A stretch of DNA of 64,000 nucleotides from Chitinophagaceae bacterium (GCA_016787065.1 JAEUVD010000002.1:186001-250000), one strand, 5' to 3'. Shown: positions 1 to 8,132, counted from the first letter of the stretch. Notes: generated by a model from the sequence alone, not told the origin. Made by a program: numbers and translations.

Positions 1-213
1 AAAGAAATCATTCATCTCATCAATCATCATCTTTTTTGTCCATAAGTCAATGCGTAAACAAGCACTTTCATTCTTATCCCAAATACTTAGTAAAAATGCC
101 TTTGCTTCAGTTGGATTTACTACACCGCCTTCCGCCGCTTGCCAGAAAATTTTTTCAGGAACTTTTTGCTCGTCGAGTTGAACATCCAGTTGTATCGTAG
201 ATCCTTTTTGCAT
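1..213 (-). CDS. gldC: Gliding motility protein GldC (3' end outside window)
   Basis: The 71 visible residues match GldC, a small cytoplasmic protein tied to gliding and T9SS function in Bacteroidetes. Recognisable family features are the N-terminal beta strand (STIQLDVQLDEQKVPEKIFW), the acidic-glycine turn EGGV, then LLSIWDK and LRIDLWTK followed by MIDEM. GldC is usually about 110 residues, so roughly two thirds is present and the rest lies before base 1. The start is the only ATG that fits the family N-terminus. A promoter-like CATCTTTGCGCCC lies 17 bases upstream. In many relatives gldC sits next to gldB. Here the gene upstream on the same strand is pcrB, and what follows gldC is not visible. 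Identification is by remembered family sequence, not a search. Confidence 0.88.
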   Translation of the reverse strand, partial: MQKGSTIQLDVQLDEQKVPEKIFWQAAEGGVVNPTEAKAFLLSIWDKNESACLRIDLWTKKMMIDEMNDFF

Positions 214-230
214 GGTATTTTTTTAGGGCG

Positions 231-238
231 CAAAGATG
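231..238 (-). promoter_or_regulatory. -7 promoter element of gldC
   Basis: On the minus strand this reads CATCTTTG followed by CGCCC, one mismatch from the Bacteroidetes consensus TAnnTTTG. It lies 17 bases before the gldC start. Confidence 0.5.
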
Positions 239-341
239 TAGAAATTTCAGGAACTCTTGGCAAGATTTCGGCCTATCCTATGGTGAACAGAACTGCCATT
301 GGGTTAAACAATTTCCGTCAAAAACAAAACCGATGTAAACC

Positions 342-1100
342 TTAAACCTTTACTTCAACACCGTGCACTGCTTCTGCAATTTCTTTGATGAGGGTGTTAT
401 CCTTTTCTATTGCATTCCCAACTACGATAACATCGGCACCTGCCTTACAGTTACGATAGGCCTTCTCAGCATCGCGTATGCCACCGCCAACGATTAATGG
501 TATTTCAATAGAAGCTGAAACTTTGCTTATCATACCTTCCGAAATTGATTGTCGAGCCCCGCTGCCGGCGTCCATATAAATTACATGCTTACCTAACATT
601 TCTCCGGCCATAGCGGTACATAACGCTACGTCATCTTTATCGTTCGGAATAGGCTGACTATGGCTCATATAGGAAACCGTTGTTGCCGCACCGCCATCCA
701 CAACAATATAGCCCGTTGAAATAATTTCTAATCCACTCGCCTTAACCATAGGAGCAGAAACAACATGAGCCCCTATTAACAATTCCGGATTTCTTCCGGA
801 AATTAGCGATAAATAAAATAAAGCATCGGCATAGCGGCTTACCTGAGCCGGACTACCGGGGAATAAAATAACCGGAATATCAGAATGTGCTTTGAACGAT
901 TGGATACAAGCATCCAGATGATTTGTTACCATTAAACTACCGCCTACGAAAACGTAATCTACCGCAGCCTCATTGCATTTTTCGGCAATGCTTGCTATTT
1001 GATTTGCATCAACCTTATCAGGATCTATTAATACAGCAAAAGCCTTTTGGTGATGGGCCTTCTTCTGTAGTAAACTTTGATATACTTGTTTCGTTACCAT
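342..1100 (-). CDS. pcrB: PcrB-type geranylgeranyl/heptaprenylglyceryl phosphate synthase
   Basis: A 252-residue TIM-barrel enzyme of the PcrB/GGGP synthase family. It joins a polyprenyl diphosphate to sn-glycerol-1-phosphate, making the archaeal-type ether bond, and Bacteroidetes commonly carry a group II member. Family motifs in order are VLIDPDK near residue 25, VGGSLM, ILFPGSPAQVS, LISGRNPE, the YIVVDGG phosphate-binding turn, MDAGSGA, IVGGGIRD and ADVIVVGNAIE. The length is normal. A GTG at 1109 also opens the frame, but the -7 element TATATTTG ends two bases before it, so the ATG at 1100 is preferred. The gene is followed on the same strand by gldC. Which prenyl donor is used, and the physiological product, cannot be told from the sequence. 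Confidence 0.9.
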   Translation of the reverse strand: MVTKQVYQSLLQKKAHHQKAFAVLIDPDKVDANQIASIAEKCNEAAVDYVFVGGSLMVTNHLDACIQSFKAHSDIPVILFPGSPAQVSRYADALFYLSLISGRNPELLIGAHVVSAPMVKASGLEIISTGYIVVDGGAATTVSYMSHSQPIPNDKDDVALCTAMAGEMLGKHVIYMDAGSGARQSISEGMISKVSASIEIPLIVGGGIRDAEKAYRNCKAGADVIVVGNAIEKDNTLIKEIAEAVHGVEVKV

Positions 1101-1111
1101 ACCGAACACGG

Positions 1112-1119
1112 CAAATATA
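1112..1119 (-). promoter_or_regulatory. -7 promoter element of pcrB
   Basis: Reads TATATTTG on the minus strand, an exact TAnnTTTG, 11 bases before the chosen ATG. It argues against the upstream GTG start, which would fall at or before the transcription start. Confidence 0.6.
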
Positions 1120-1164
1120 AAGGATATGCCCCGATCATTCTTGAAAACCTAAAGGCATGTTGAT

Positions 1165-1893
1165 TTACTGTGCTTCAGTTGCTTCCTCGTGCTTTTTCCC
1201 CTTTTTCTTCTTGAAGGTCTTATTCATATTAATACCCAAACCCAGGGTTATCAAATCCCCATTATAATCAAAATTGCGCATGTTATACGGGTTGAAGAAA
1301 TTGTTCAGATATACATTGGTATTAACGGAAACGCCGCCAACGCTTAGTCCGGCAAAAACAGATGGGAAAAAAGTAGAAGTACAATCGCTAAACCAAGCAC
1401 TGTATTTTTCGGTTTTCTTATTGTCGACAAATGTTTTCTTCTTATAATGTACAGCCCAACTAGCGTCGAAGCCGGCTTTAAACCAAGTTTTGCGGTCGGC
1501 ACTATGAATACGAAAACCAAGAGGAAAACCAACCGTATATACGCGATGCTTAAATTTTAAAGTATCGTACTTCGCAATTAAGCCAATGTTTTTTACGTTG
1601 ATGCCGGTGAATACCGAAAAGTTTTTATCTAGCTTGTAATTATAATCAGCGCCAACATTAAAAAAATAACTAAAGCGCGGAATCATTTTTTGGGCAATTG
1701 TTTTACCATTTTTGTCCGTAAAATTAGCACCACTGATATCGCCAAACTGAAATAAGGCGGCTTCTATACCCGAGGTGGTGTAAAAATTTGGGTCGCGATA
1801 ACGATCGTGTTTAGCTCTGAAACTCGATTTAAAATCGGCCTTGACAAGCGTTGAGCTAAGTACAAAACAGGCGAGTAATAATAAATTTTTCAT
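1165..1893 (-). CDS. Putative outer-membrane beta-barrel protein
   Basis: A 242-residue secreted protein of unknown function. A signal peptide is clear (MKNLLLLACFVLSSTLVKA). After it come alternating hydrophobic and aromatic strands such as FFNVGADYNYKL, VFTGINVKNIGLI, YTVGFPLGFRIH and FKAGFDASWAV, the usual look of a small PorT-like or OmpA-like barrel. The C-terminus, after the last strand LITLGLGINMNKTF, is a lysine-rich tail ending in acidic residues, which is atypical because barrels usually end on an aromatic. It is monocistronic, downstream of a long gene-free stretch. The promoter-like TTACTTTG ends five bases before the ATG, so the mRNA may be leaderless. Confidence 0.7.
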   Translation of the reverse strand: MKNLLLLACFVLSSTLVKADFKSSFRAKHDRYRDPNFYTTSGIEAALFQFGDISGANFTDKNGKTIAQKMIPRFSYFFNVGADYNYKLDKNFSVFTGINVKNIGLIAKYDTLKFKHRVYTVGFPLGFRIHSADRKTWFKAGFDASWAVHYKKKTFVDNKKTEKYSAWFSDCTSTFFPSVFAGLSVGGVSVNTNVYLNNFFNPYNMRNFDYNGDLITLGLGINMNKTFKKKKGKKHEEATEAQ

Positions 1894-2424
1894 GCGGGCA
1901 AAGTAAGCAAAGTTTGTTGGTGAATTAAAATTTTTATGCCTTTATTACCGCGTTAAACAATGTGTTTTCATGCTTGGAAACAGGCCATTTTTTGTTCAAG
2001 CAATTTAACCTGAATACCTTAAGATGTATTCCATGGTCCATTCAAAACTTAGATTAAGTGCTATTCCAAGTTGCTGATATTTATCAATTTACAAGAATAT
2101 CGATACGAAAATGCTTTCACCAAAATGTGAGTTTGCACGAAGTTCGATTTTCTTAGAGCTCGTTTTGGTTTGTGGTTGCTCTAGTCGTGTTATCTTCGCG
2201 AAAGTGGCTCTGTACCATGGTTATAAAGAAATCATTGCCCTTACCCTGAATCGTTTTGGTTATTCCTTTCGCTTTTTTATTCGGATGTTTGGTTGATATA
2301 TCACGTTAATTTCCTAGGTGCCGAAAATAAGGCCTTCCTCCTCTTAACACTAAAAATTGGTTTTTGACCTATATCAAGATGAAGCACTAAAAAAGCTGGC
2401 ACTCTATTTGTACCTTGCACGGAC
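1894..2424. other. 531-base stretch without a convincing gene
   Basis: This region lies between divergent genes. The longest open frame (2111-2296, plus strand, 61 codons) has no family resemblance, no promoter and unusual cysteine- and phenylalanine-rich composition, so I do not call it. A weak imperfect hairpin (GCTTG at 1972-1976 with CAAGC at 1997-2001) is visible. The right end carries the promoter of the gene at 2425 (TACCTTGC at 2411-2418). No tRNA-like fold or repeat was seen. Confidence 0.5.
1899..1906 (-). promoter_or_regulatory. -7-like promoter element (TTACTTTG)
   Basis: Minus-strand TTACTTTG followed by CCCGC, ending five bases before the ATG at 1893. It is a one-base variant of TAnnTTTG that recurs before other genes here. 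Confidence 0.45.
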
Positions 2425-2928
2425 GTGAAATATTTGATTTCTATACTGTTAGTTGTTTTTTCATTGAACGGCTTCGCGCAAGTTTCAAGCTCAGGCCAGG
2501 AACCCATGGGTTCAACTTTAGCCGATAATGTTAAGGTTTTCAATGAAACTATTAATGAGGCTATCAAAGTACATACCTCTCACGATTTTAGTTTGTTTAA
2601 AGAACAACGAATCCCCATGAAGGATAAAATCGGTAACATCATTAATATTCATCTTGAAGCAGGACAATGGTATCACTTCGTTTTTGTTGGTGATCCTTCT
2701 TGTAAGAAATTAAAAGTTACCTTATTTAAAGAAGGTATCGGTGATTTAGTTTCCGACCGTACCGGCGATAAAAATGAAGAATACGCAACCGAGTTTTCTT
2801 TCATCGCACCGATTACAGGGGTTTATGAATTTACCTGTATGCAAAAAGGAGAAATGCCAAAGCCTCTGGCCTATTTGATGTTGTTTAAAAAGAATGCTTC
2901 AGCTCCTGCGATAGGTAGCAATCAATAG
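2425..2928 (+). CDS. Hypothetical secreted protein
   Basis: A 167-residue protein of unknown role. The GTG start is chosen because it begins a good signal peptide (MKYLISILLVVFSLNGFAQ) and lies just after a promoter-like TACCTTGC. No ATG is available before the signal sequence. The mature part reads like a beta-sandwich of the GOLD or pre-peptidase C-terminal kind (AGQWYHFVFVGDPSCKKLKVTLF, then ITGVYEFTCMQKG), but the match is structural impression only. Two cysteines are visible in the mature part. It lies 77 bases upstream of the TolC-like gene on the same strand, but that gene has its own promoter element, so co-transcription is uncertain. Confidence 0.65.
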   Translation: MKYLISILLVVFSLNGFAQVSSSGQEPMGSTLADNVKVFNETINEAIKVHTSHDFSLFKEQRIPMKDKIGNIINIHLEAGQWYHFVFVGDPSCKKLKVTLFKEGIGDLVSDRTGDKNEEYATEFSFIAPITGVYEFTCMQKGEMPKPLAYLMLFKKNASAPAIGSNQ

Positions 2929-2990
2929 AAACCTTTCATCCTAAACTTTTTCCGATTATTTTATTTCCTTAAAATCAGTAGAGTCGTTAT

Positions 2991-2998
2991 TATATTTG
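2991..2998 (+). promoter_or_regulatory. -7 promoter element of the tolC-like gene
   Basis: TATATTTG, an exact TAnnTTTG, ending seven bases before the ATG at 3006. The mRNA should be leaderless or nearly so. Confidence 0.6.
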
Positions 2999-3005
2999 CC
3001 TGTAC

Positions 3006-4850
3006 ATGAGTTTCAGGTTTTTAATTTCCCTGACAATATTGATGGGCTGTTTGTATTCCACATCGAACGCTCAGAGTATGGGCTATGGTAAAAGTGATAC
3101 TATAAAAAAGGTAATGCCTCCGCAAGTTTACGGGAAACCTAAAAAAAGTAAAAAGGCCGATTCGGTAGCCGTTGTTAAACGCATGCAGGAGTTAGATCAA
3201 CTTAAACATACCGACTCTACACTTTTTGCTAAGCCAATCAAAAACGAGCAGGTACCCGCAGAAGTTTTCGACCAAAAAGAAACCAAACCGAGCGACAATA
3301 AAGTGGTGATTGTAACCCGTTCCGAAGACGGTACTTCCCATGAGCAAGATGTAATAATTCTTCCTAATTCTACCGATCAGAAAGAAGATGATATTATGAA
3401 GAGCTCGCTAGCTAACGATAGATCCAATAAACTCAGCACCGCTCCAGATGATATGTTTGCGGCCTCGGCTCCGGCACCTGTTGGAAGTTGGAGCTTATTG
3501 CGTTGCGTGAACTATGCGCGCGAACATAATTTGCAAGTAAAAAATGCTGAGCTTAATGAACGACTTGCTCGGCTACAATTTCAACAAACACGTTCTAGTA
3601 AATTGCCTAGTTTGAATGCCGATGCCTCCTTGGGCGAAAGCTATGGGCGATCTATCGACCCTACTTCTAACCAATTCGTTACGAAAGGATTCGTTTATAA
3701 TTCCATAGGCTTAAACTCACAAGTACTTTTATTTGGTTGGTTTCAAAAGAAAATACAAAGCGAACAAAACCGATTAGATATTTTATCGGCTCAAGAAGCT
3801 AATCAGCAATTAAAAGATGATATTTCGTTAAATGTGGCCACCGGCTTTCTGCGGGTGCTGATGGCACGCGAGCAAGTAAAAATTGCAGAGGCACAACTTG
3901 TTTTAGATCAAGAACAATATGAGCAAACCATTCGATTTGCGCAAGCCGGTAAAATACCGGAATTGAATGTATCGCAGATGCAATCGCAACTTGCCAATGA
4001 TAGTTCAACCTATATAGGTAGTAAATCGGAAGAACAATTAGCCTTGTTACAATTAATGGCATTAATGAATTTCGATTTTAACCAGTCCTTCGATATTCAA
4101 GCCCCGGATATTAACGCAATGGAAATAGCAGATGCCTATTCCTTTATGCTACCGGAAGCCATTTACAATCACGCTATCCAACATCAACACCAAATGAAAT
4201 ATAATCATTTGAAGCTGGCTTCCGCGAAGAAGGCTTTGCGCGTTGCTCGCAGTGTGCAGTATCCGCAACTTGCCCTTTTTGGTGGTTTAGGTACTAATTA
4301 TTCATCCAATCTTAAAAGTGTAACCGGACAAACTTATACCGGAGATGCCACGATTGGTTATGTAAGTGTTGGCGCCCAACAATATCCAATTAATGTTCCT
4401 CAATACTCGTATCAAACTGCCGTTACACCTCTCGCCGATCAATACAATCAAAACCTTCGTGCGAACGCCGGTGTTTCGCTGAGTATTCCAATACTTAACG
4501 GACGATCAGCTTATAGTTCTATTGAACGCGCTAAGATTAGTATTTTAAGTCAGGAAATTTCATATCAACAAGATCAACTCAAACTCAAGCAAGATATTTA
4601 TACGGCTCACCAGCAGGTTATAGCCGCGCGGCAGAAATATGCTGCTGCACAAAAAGCAGAAGAAGCCGCTAAACGAGCCTTAGATTTTGCCAAGAAGCGT
4701 TATGCTATTGGCATGATTAATACGTTTGAATACACGAGTGTTCAAAACACGTATAATCAGGCGAGTGCATCGGCACTTTCATCAAAATATGATCTCATTT
4801 TTAAAATAAAAGTGCTTGATTATTACATGGGCAATCAGATTAAACTATAA
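3006..4850 (+). CDS. TolC family outer-membrane efflux protein with long N-terminal extension
   Basis: A 614-residue outer-membrane channel of the TolC/OEP family, probably the exit duct of a type I or MacAB-like export system. A signal peptide ends near NAQ at residue 23. Residues about 24-159 are an unusual low-complexity, charged extension (for example PPQVYGKPKKSKK) that typical TolC proteins of about 440-480 residues lack. The OEP domain starts at about 160 (GSWSLLRCVNYAREHNLQVKN) and shows the expected two halves of helical hairpins, with strand-like segments after LPSLNADASLG and again at LRANAGVSLSIPILNG. The helical repeat ends with KKRYAIGMINTFEY. The stop is 13 bases before the membrane-fusion gene, so the two are an operon. 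Confidence 0.88.
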   Translation: MSFRFLISLTILMGCLYSTSNAQSMGYGKSDTIKKVMPPQVYGKPKKSKKADSVAVVKRMQELDQLKHTDSTLFAKPIKNEQVPAEVFDQKETKPSDNKVVIVTRSEDGTSHEQDVIILPNSTDQKEDDIMKSSLANDRSNKLSTAPDDMFAASAPAPVGSWSLLRCVNYAREHNLQVKNAELNERLARLQFQQTRSSKLPSLNADASLGESYGRSIDPTSNQFVTKGFVYNSIGLNSQVLLFGWFQKKIQSEQNRLDILSAQEANQQLKDDISLNVATGFLRVLMAREQVKIAEAQLVLDQEQYEQTIRFAQAGKIPELNVSQMQSQLANDSSTYIGSKSEEQLALLQLMALMNFDFNQSFDIQAPDINAMEIADAYSFMLPEAIYNHAIQHQHQMKYNHLKLASAKKALRVARSVQYPQLALFGGLGTNYSSNLKSVTGQTYTGDATIGYVSVGAQQYPINVPQYSYQTAVTPLADQYNQNLRANAGVSLSIPILNGRSAYSSIERAKISILSQEISYQQDQLKLKQDIYTAHQQVIAARQKYAAAQKAEEAAKRALDFAKKRYAIGMINTFEYTSVQNTYNQASASALSSKYDLIFKIKVLDYYMGNQIKL

Positions 4851-4863
4851 AGCAAGGAATATC

Positions 4864-6219
4864 ATGAGTAAAAAAAGTATTTACTGGTTATTAGGTGGCG
4901 TGCTTGGTTTAGTGGGTTTGTTAGTTATACTTTCTAAAACAGGTGTAATGGGTAGCGATAGTACAACGAAGGTTGCTATTGAAGAAGCTGGTTTACACGA
5001 CATCATTGAATCAGTTTCGGCTAGCGGTAAAATCTATCCGGTTTCAGAAGTTAAAGTAAGTCCGGATGTTTCTGGCGAAGTAACGGATTTGTTTGTGGAA
5101 GAAGGTGATAGTGTTCGTAAAGGGCAAGTTTTAGCAACCATTAATTCTACGATCTATAAGGCCGCAGTTAACCGCGCCAATGCGCAACTTAATCAAACAC
5201 GTTCGTCGGTATCAAATGCCAGTGCAATGTTGTTACAAGCAAAAGCGCAACTCGATCAAGCAACTTCAACGTACGAACGTAACCGACAGCTTTTTGAAGA
5301 CAAAGTAATTAGTGCGGTAGAATTTGAATCTGCTCAGGCCGCTTATAAAACGGCGCAAGCAAATTACCGAGGAAGCACGGAAACTATTAAGGGTAATCAA
5401 TACGGTGTAGCCTCTGCGCAAGCTAATGTTTCAGAAGCTATGCAATCGCTTCGAAAAACTACGATCTACGCGCCTATGTCGGGTATTGTTTCAGCTCTTT
5501 TTGTTAAGAAAGGAGAACGTGTTGTAGGAACTGCTCAAATGGCCGGTACCGAAATTATGCGTATTGCGAACATGAGTAGAATGAAAGTAGATGTTGAAGT
5601 GGGTGAAAATGACATTCAAAAAGTTAAGTACAACGACACAGCGAATATTGAAGTAGAAGCATACCCATCACGAAAATTCAAAGGGGTAGTTGTAAAAATT
5701 TCTCAGTCTAGCACAACTGCCGGTTCGCAAGCAGCCGCCGCTATGTCGGATCAAGTAAGTAACTATACCGTAGGCATTGAATTACTACCTGAAAGTTACC
5801 AAGATTTATTACAAATTGATTCCCGCCATTTCCCTTTCCGTCCGGGCATGTCGGCTAGTGTAGACATTCTTACCAAATTTGAACGACAAACCCTGGCAGT
5901 GCCTATTAATGCGGTTACAACACGCGAGGAAGATGAAATTGAAAATGGCAAGGAAGATAAGAAAACTAAAAAAGAAGATGCGATTAAAGAGTATGTATTC
6001 ATTGTAAGCAAAGACAATAAAACGGAATTACGCGAAGTAAAAACCGCAATGCAAGACAACGAATATATTAAAATAACCTCCGGCTTGAAGCAAGGGGAGC
6101 ATGTGGTAATTGCTCCGTTTAGTGCTATTGCTCGAACCCTTAAAAAAGATACTAAGGTTAAAGTTGTTCCGAAGAAAGAGCTGTTTGATATCAAAAAAGG
6201 AGAAGACAGTAAGGATTAG
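4864..6219 (+). CDS. HlyD/MacA-like periplasmic adaptor (membrane fusion) protein
   Basis: A 451-residue efflux adaptor that bridges an inner-membrane pump and the TolC-like channel encoded just upstream. One N-terminal membrane anchor is seen (residues about 6-25). It is followed by the split lipoyl domain (SPDVSGEVTDLFVEEGDSVRKGQVLATI), a coiled-coil hairpin (residues about 100-190, ANAQLNQTRSSVSNA onward), the second lipoyl half (TTIYAPMSGIVSALFVKKGERV) and beta-barrel and membrane-proximal domains (GMSASVDILT, AVPINAV). A lysine/glutamate-rich insert interrupts the last domain. The start is the ATG that directly precedes the anchor; upstream in-frame codons would overlap tolC. No ABC or RND permease follows, so the transporter partner must be elsewhere. 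Confidence 0.87.
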   Translation: MSKKSIYWLLGGVLGLVGLLVILSKTGVMGSDSTTKVAIEEAGLHDIIESVSASGKIYPVSEVKVSPDVSGEVTDLFVEEGDSVRKGQVLATINSTIYKAAVNRANAQLNQTRSSVSNASAMLLQAKAQLDQATSTYERNRQLFEDKVISAVEFESAQAAYKTAQANYRGSTETIKGNQYGVASAQANVSEAMQSLRKTTIYAPMSGIVSALFVKKGERVVGTAQMAGTEIMRIANMSRMKVDVEVGENDIQKVKYNDTANIEVEAYPSRKFKGVVVKISQSSTTAGSQAAAAMSDQVSNYTVGIELLPESYQDLLQIDSRHFPFRPGMSASVDILTKFERQTLAVPINAVTTREEDEIENGKEDKKTKKEDAIKEYVFIVSKDNKTELREVKTAMQDNEYIKITSGLKQGEHVVIAPFSAIARTLKKDTKVKVVPKKELFDIKKGEDSKD

Positions 6220-6227
6220 GTTTTGAG

Positions 6228-6397
6228 TTATTATTGTCCGAAATAAATTCGATCAACCTCTTAAAACAATTATGGATATTGATTAGTAAAAGAAATCAAT
6301 TAACCGCCGCTTACATTCTTTTAGAACGCGGATCTTTTTAGGATGGTTATGATTAAAATGGGGTGAAAAACTATATTATGATTTTCACCTTTGGCGT
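6228..6397 (+). repeat. Intergenic element sharing segments with 59931-60071
   Basis: Two blocks here recur in the same order in the gap after the sulfatase gene. Block 1 is ATTATTGTCCGAAATAAATT (about 6229-6248), against ATTACTATTGTCCGACTAAATT. Block 2 is GAACGCGGATCTTTTTAGG running to ATGATT (6324-6354), against GAACGCAGATTTTTACGC running to ATGATT. A third block, ATTTTCACCTTTGG (6380-6393), occurs there inverted. The copies are degenerate and spaced differently. Both begin about ten bases after a stop codon. It looks like a decayed dispersed repeat; function unknown. Confidence 0.4.
6362..6392 (+). terminator. Hairpin, possible terminator
   Basis: GGTGAAAA (6362-6369) and TTTTCACC (6382-6389) form an exact 8-base stem with a 12-base loop, followed by TTT. 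The stem is half A/T and the T-run is short, so a terminator for the efflux operon is only one reading. It lies inside the shared intergenic element. Confidence 0.35.
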
Positions 6398-6614
6398 TAA
6401 GATCTATATTCATGCAGATTTCGGAAGGATATCGTTTCTTTGATAAAATCAAAAGTGATCTTAAAAAAATCCGTGTTCCAAGAATGATGTCGCACAATAG
6501 TAGTTTTGAATCTAATTTTGTTCTTACATCCCTGTCTGATTGTTTGATGCAATAACGCTTGTTTCAAAACCGGATGCAAGAAATGCATTTACTTTGCCTG
6601 TATAATTTAATATC

Positions 6615-7205
6615 ATGAAAAGAATCCTGCTTACCACAAGTATTATCGCGCTTAGTTTTTGGGTACAAGCCCAACGGGTGAAACTCCTTTCCGGCGATCC
6701 GAAACCCATTCAAAACGAAACCAAAATCAACGTGCTATTCACGTATGAAAATATGAGCGTCGGTCGTTTCGATAAAGAAGCTGAATACATTGCTTCCAAA
6801 AAAGAAGAGTACAATAAAAAGGAATCCGGGCGTGGCGACAAATGGGAGAAGTCGTGGGTGAGTGATCGTAAAGCACGTTTTGAACCAGCCTTTACCGATC
6901 TTTTTGAAAAAAATACGCCTTTCGCCATCGGAAATTACCCGGATTCAAAATACACCATGGTTATCAATACTTCCCGTACCGAACCGGGTTATAATATTTA
7001 CATTTCTAAAAAGAATGCCGAGATAGACCTTGAAGTTAAGATAATGGAAACTGACTCGAAAAAAGTTATTTGCGAGTATTCTGTAAAACGATCACCGGGA
7101 AGGACGTTTGGTGGTTACGATTATGATACCGGACAACGTATTGAAGAGTCGTACGCTGCTGCCGGAAAGCATTTCGGGAAAGATTTAAAGAAGGATTTGA
7201 AATAA
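6615..7205 (+). CDS. Hypothetical secreted protein
   Basis: A 196-residue protein of unknown function with a signal peptide (MKRILLTTSIIALSFWVQAQ). The mature part contains a lysine/glutamate-rich helix (residues about 55-75, YIASKKEEYNKKESG), then ARFEPAFTDLFEKN and strand-forming stretches (YTMVINTSRTEPGYNIYIS, AEIDLEVKIMETDSKKVICEYS). This resembles periplasmic proteins that bring together a helical and a beta half, as seen in many uncharacterised Bacteroidetes proteins. No cysteine pair or catalytic motif is evident. It is a single-gene unit: TTACTTTG lies 18 bases upstream, and a strong bidirectional terminator follows 20 bases after the stop. Confidence 0.65.
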   Translation: MKRILLTTSIIALSFWVQAQRVKLLSGDPKPIQNETKINVLFTYENMSVGRFDKEAEYIASKKEEYNKKESGRGDKWEKSWVSDRKARFEPAFTDLFEKNTPFAIGNYPDSKYTMVINTSRTEPGYNIYISKKNAEIDLEVKIMETDSKKVICEYSVKRSPGRTFGGYDYDTGQRIEESYAAAGKHFGKDLKKDLK

Positions 7206-7225
7206 TCGGTTGAATAACATTTACT

Positions 7226-7265
7226 AAAAAGCCCGGAATAGATAATATCCCGGGCTTTCTTTTTT
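7226..7265. terminator. Bidirectional intrinsic terminator
   Basis: AAAGCCCGG (7228-7236) pairs with CCGGGCTTT (7250-7258), flanked by A5 on the left and a T-rich run (7259-7266) on the right. It serves the converging genes ending at 7205 (plus) and 7281 (minus). Confidence 0.85.
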
Positions 7266-7280
7266 TACTTGATTACTTGT

Positions 7281-7973
7281 TTACAACCCTGTAATGCATA
7301 AACCAATTTGTATCGGACGAATATTCTCCGGGCCTTGATTCGCTTTGAATAAATTACTGAGGGCATACGAACCGTACACACTGAAATTACCATATCCTAA
7401 ACGACCCGTTACCGAGTATCGATACGATTCGATAAAGCGTTTTGTAGCTTCTTTTTCAATCAAAGGTTTATTATTCAAGGTACGCTTACTTTTAGTATGT
7501 GTAGATAAAAGTGTACCTACCTTAATACCAAAAGCAGCTTTGATACCCTTGTTACGATCTACTTTATCACTGAAATAACGAAACTCCAAAGGTGCTTCTA
7601 GGTAGGTCGTTGTGAGTTTATACTTTTTATAGTTTACCGTTTCATCTACAAATTGTATCATAGAGAGGGTATCAGTTAACACGATGGTTTGATCTTTCAA
7701 ATAAATATTACTTACACCCACTCCGGCGCCAGCAGCAAAACTGAAATTAGATTTTTGAATTGGAAAATCATAGGTAATATACGCGTTAATGGCACGACCA
7801 ATACCTGAAATTTTTATGCTATCCGGAGCATTCGCCCATGTTTCATACCCAAATTGCAACATAAAATTGTCGCGCGAAGGTTTAGCATACGTAGAAGTAC
7901 TTAATAATTTTTTCTGGGCAAAGGTGTTTAAACTAAGGCTTGCGATTAACAAGAGCGTGAGGAGTTTCTTCAT
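7281..7973 (-). CDS. Putative outer-membrane beta-barrel protein
   Basis: A 230-residue secreted protein with a signal peptide (MKKLLTLLLIASLSLNTFAQ) and the amphipathic strand pattern of a small PorT-like outer-membrane barrel: FMLQFGYETWAN, AINAYITYDFPIQKS, FSFAAGAGVGVSNIYL, TTYLEAPLEFRYFS, IKAAFGIKVGTLLSTHTKS, YSVTGRLGYGNFSVYGSYALSNLF, and a final RPIQIGLCITGL. The phrase TYLEAPLEFRYFS is typical of PorT-like proteins, where it forms a central strand. Function is unknown. A good -7 element lies 16 bases upstream, and the gene converges on the shared terminator at 7226-7265. Confidence 0.72.
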   Translation of the reverse strand: MKKLLTLLLIASLSLNTFAQKKLLSTSTYAKPSRDNFMLQFGYETWANAPDSIKISGIGRAINAYITYDFPIQKSNFSFAAGAGVGVSNIYLKDQTIVLTDTLSMIQFVDETVNYKKYKLTTTYLEAPLEFRYFSDKVDRNKGIKAAFGIKVGTLLSTHTKSKRTLNNKPLIEKEATKRFIESYRYSVTGRLGYGNFSVYGSYALSNLFKANQGPENIRPIQIGLCITGL

Positions 7974-7989
7974 GAATTTTAAGATGGCG

Positions 7990-7997
7990 CAAATATA
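7990..7997 (-). promoter_or_regulatory. -7 promoter element
   Basis: Minus-strand TATATTTG followed by CGCC, an exact TAnnTTTG, 16 bases before the ATG at 7973. Confidence 0.6.
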
Positions 7998-8117
7998 GGG
8001 CGGGGTGTTATAAAAAAGCGTTAATTGAACGTGTGTAGTAAATATGCACTATCCAACGCTTATCGGTTTCTTTCACCTCTCGTCAAATTATTCTGAAGAG
8101 ATTCGCCCTTGGCCGTT

Positions 8118-8125
8118 TATTTTTG
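8118..8125 (+). promoter_or_regulatory. -7 promoter element of the LytS-like kinase
   Basis: TATTTTTG, an exact TAnnTTTG, ending seven bases before the ATG at 8133. This supports 8133 over the upstream in-frame ATG at 8109, which lies before the element. Confidence 0.55.
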
Positions 8126-8132
8126 TTCAAAC

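Noticed and set aside
1101..1109. GTG start for pcrB, three codons upstream of the ATG
   Set aside because: The -7 element TATATTTG (1112-1119) ends only two bases before it, so it would lie at or before the transcription start.
2111..2296. 61-codon open frame in the long gap between 1894 and 2424
   Set aside because: No promoter, no family resemblance and composition unlike the neighbouring genes; random open frame is more likely.
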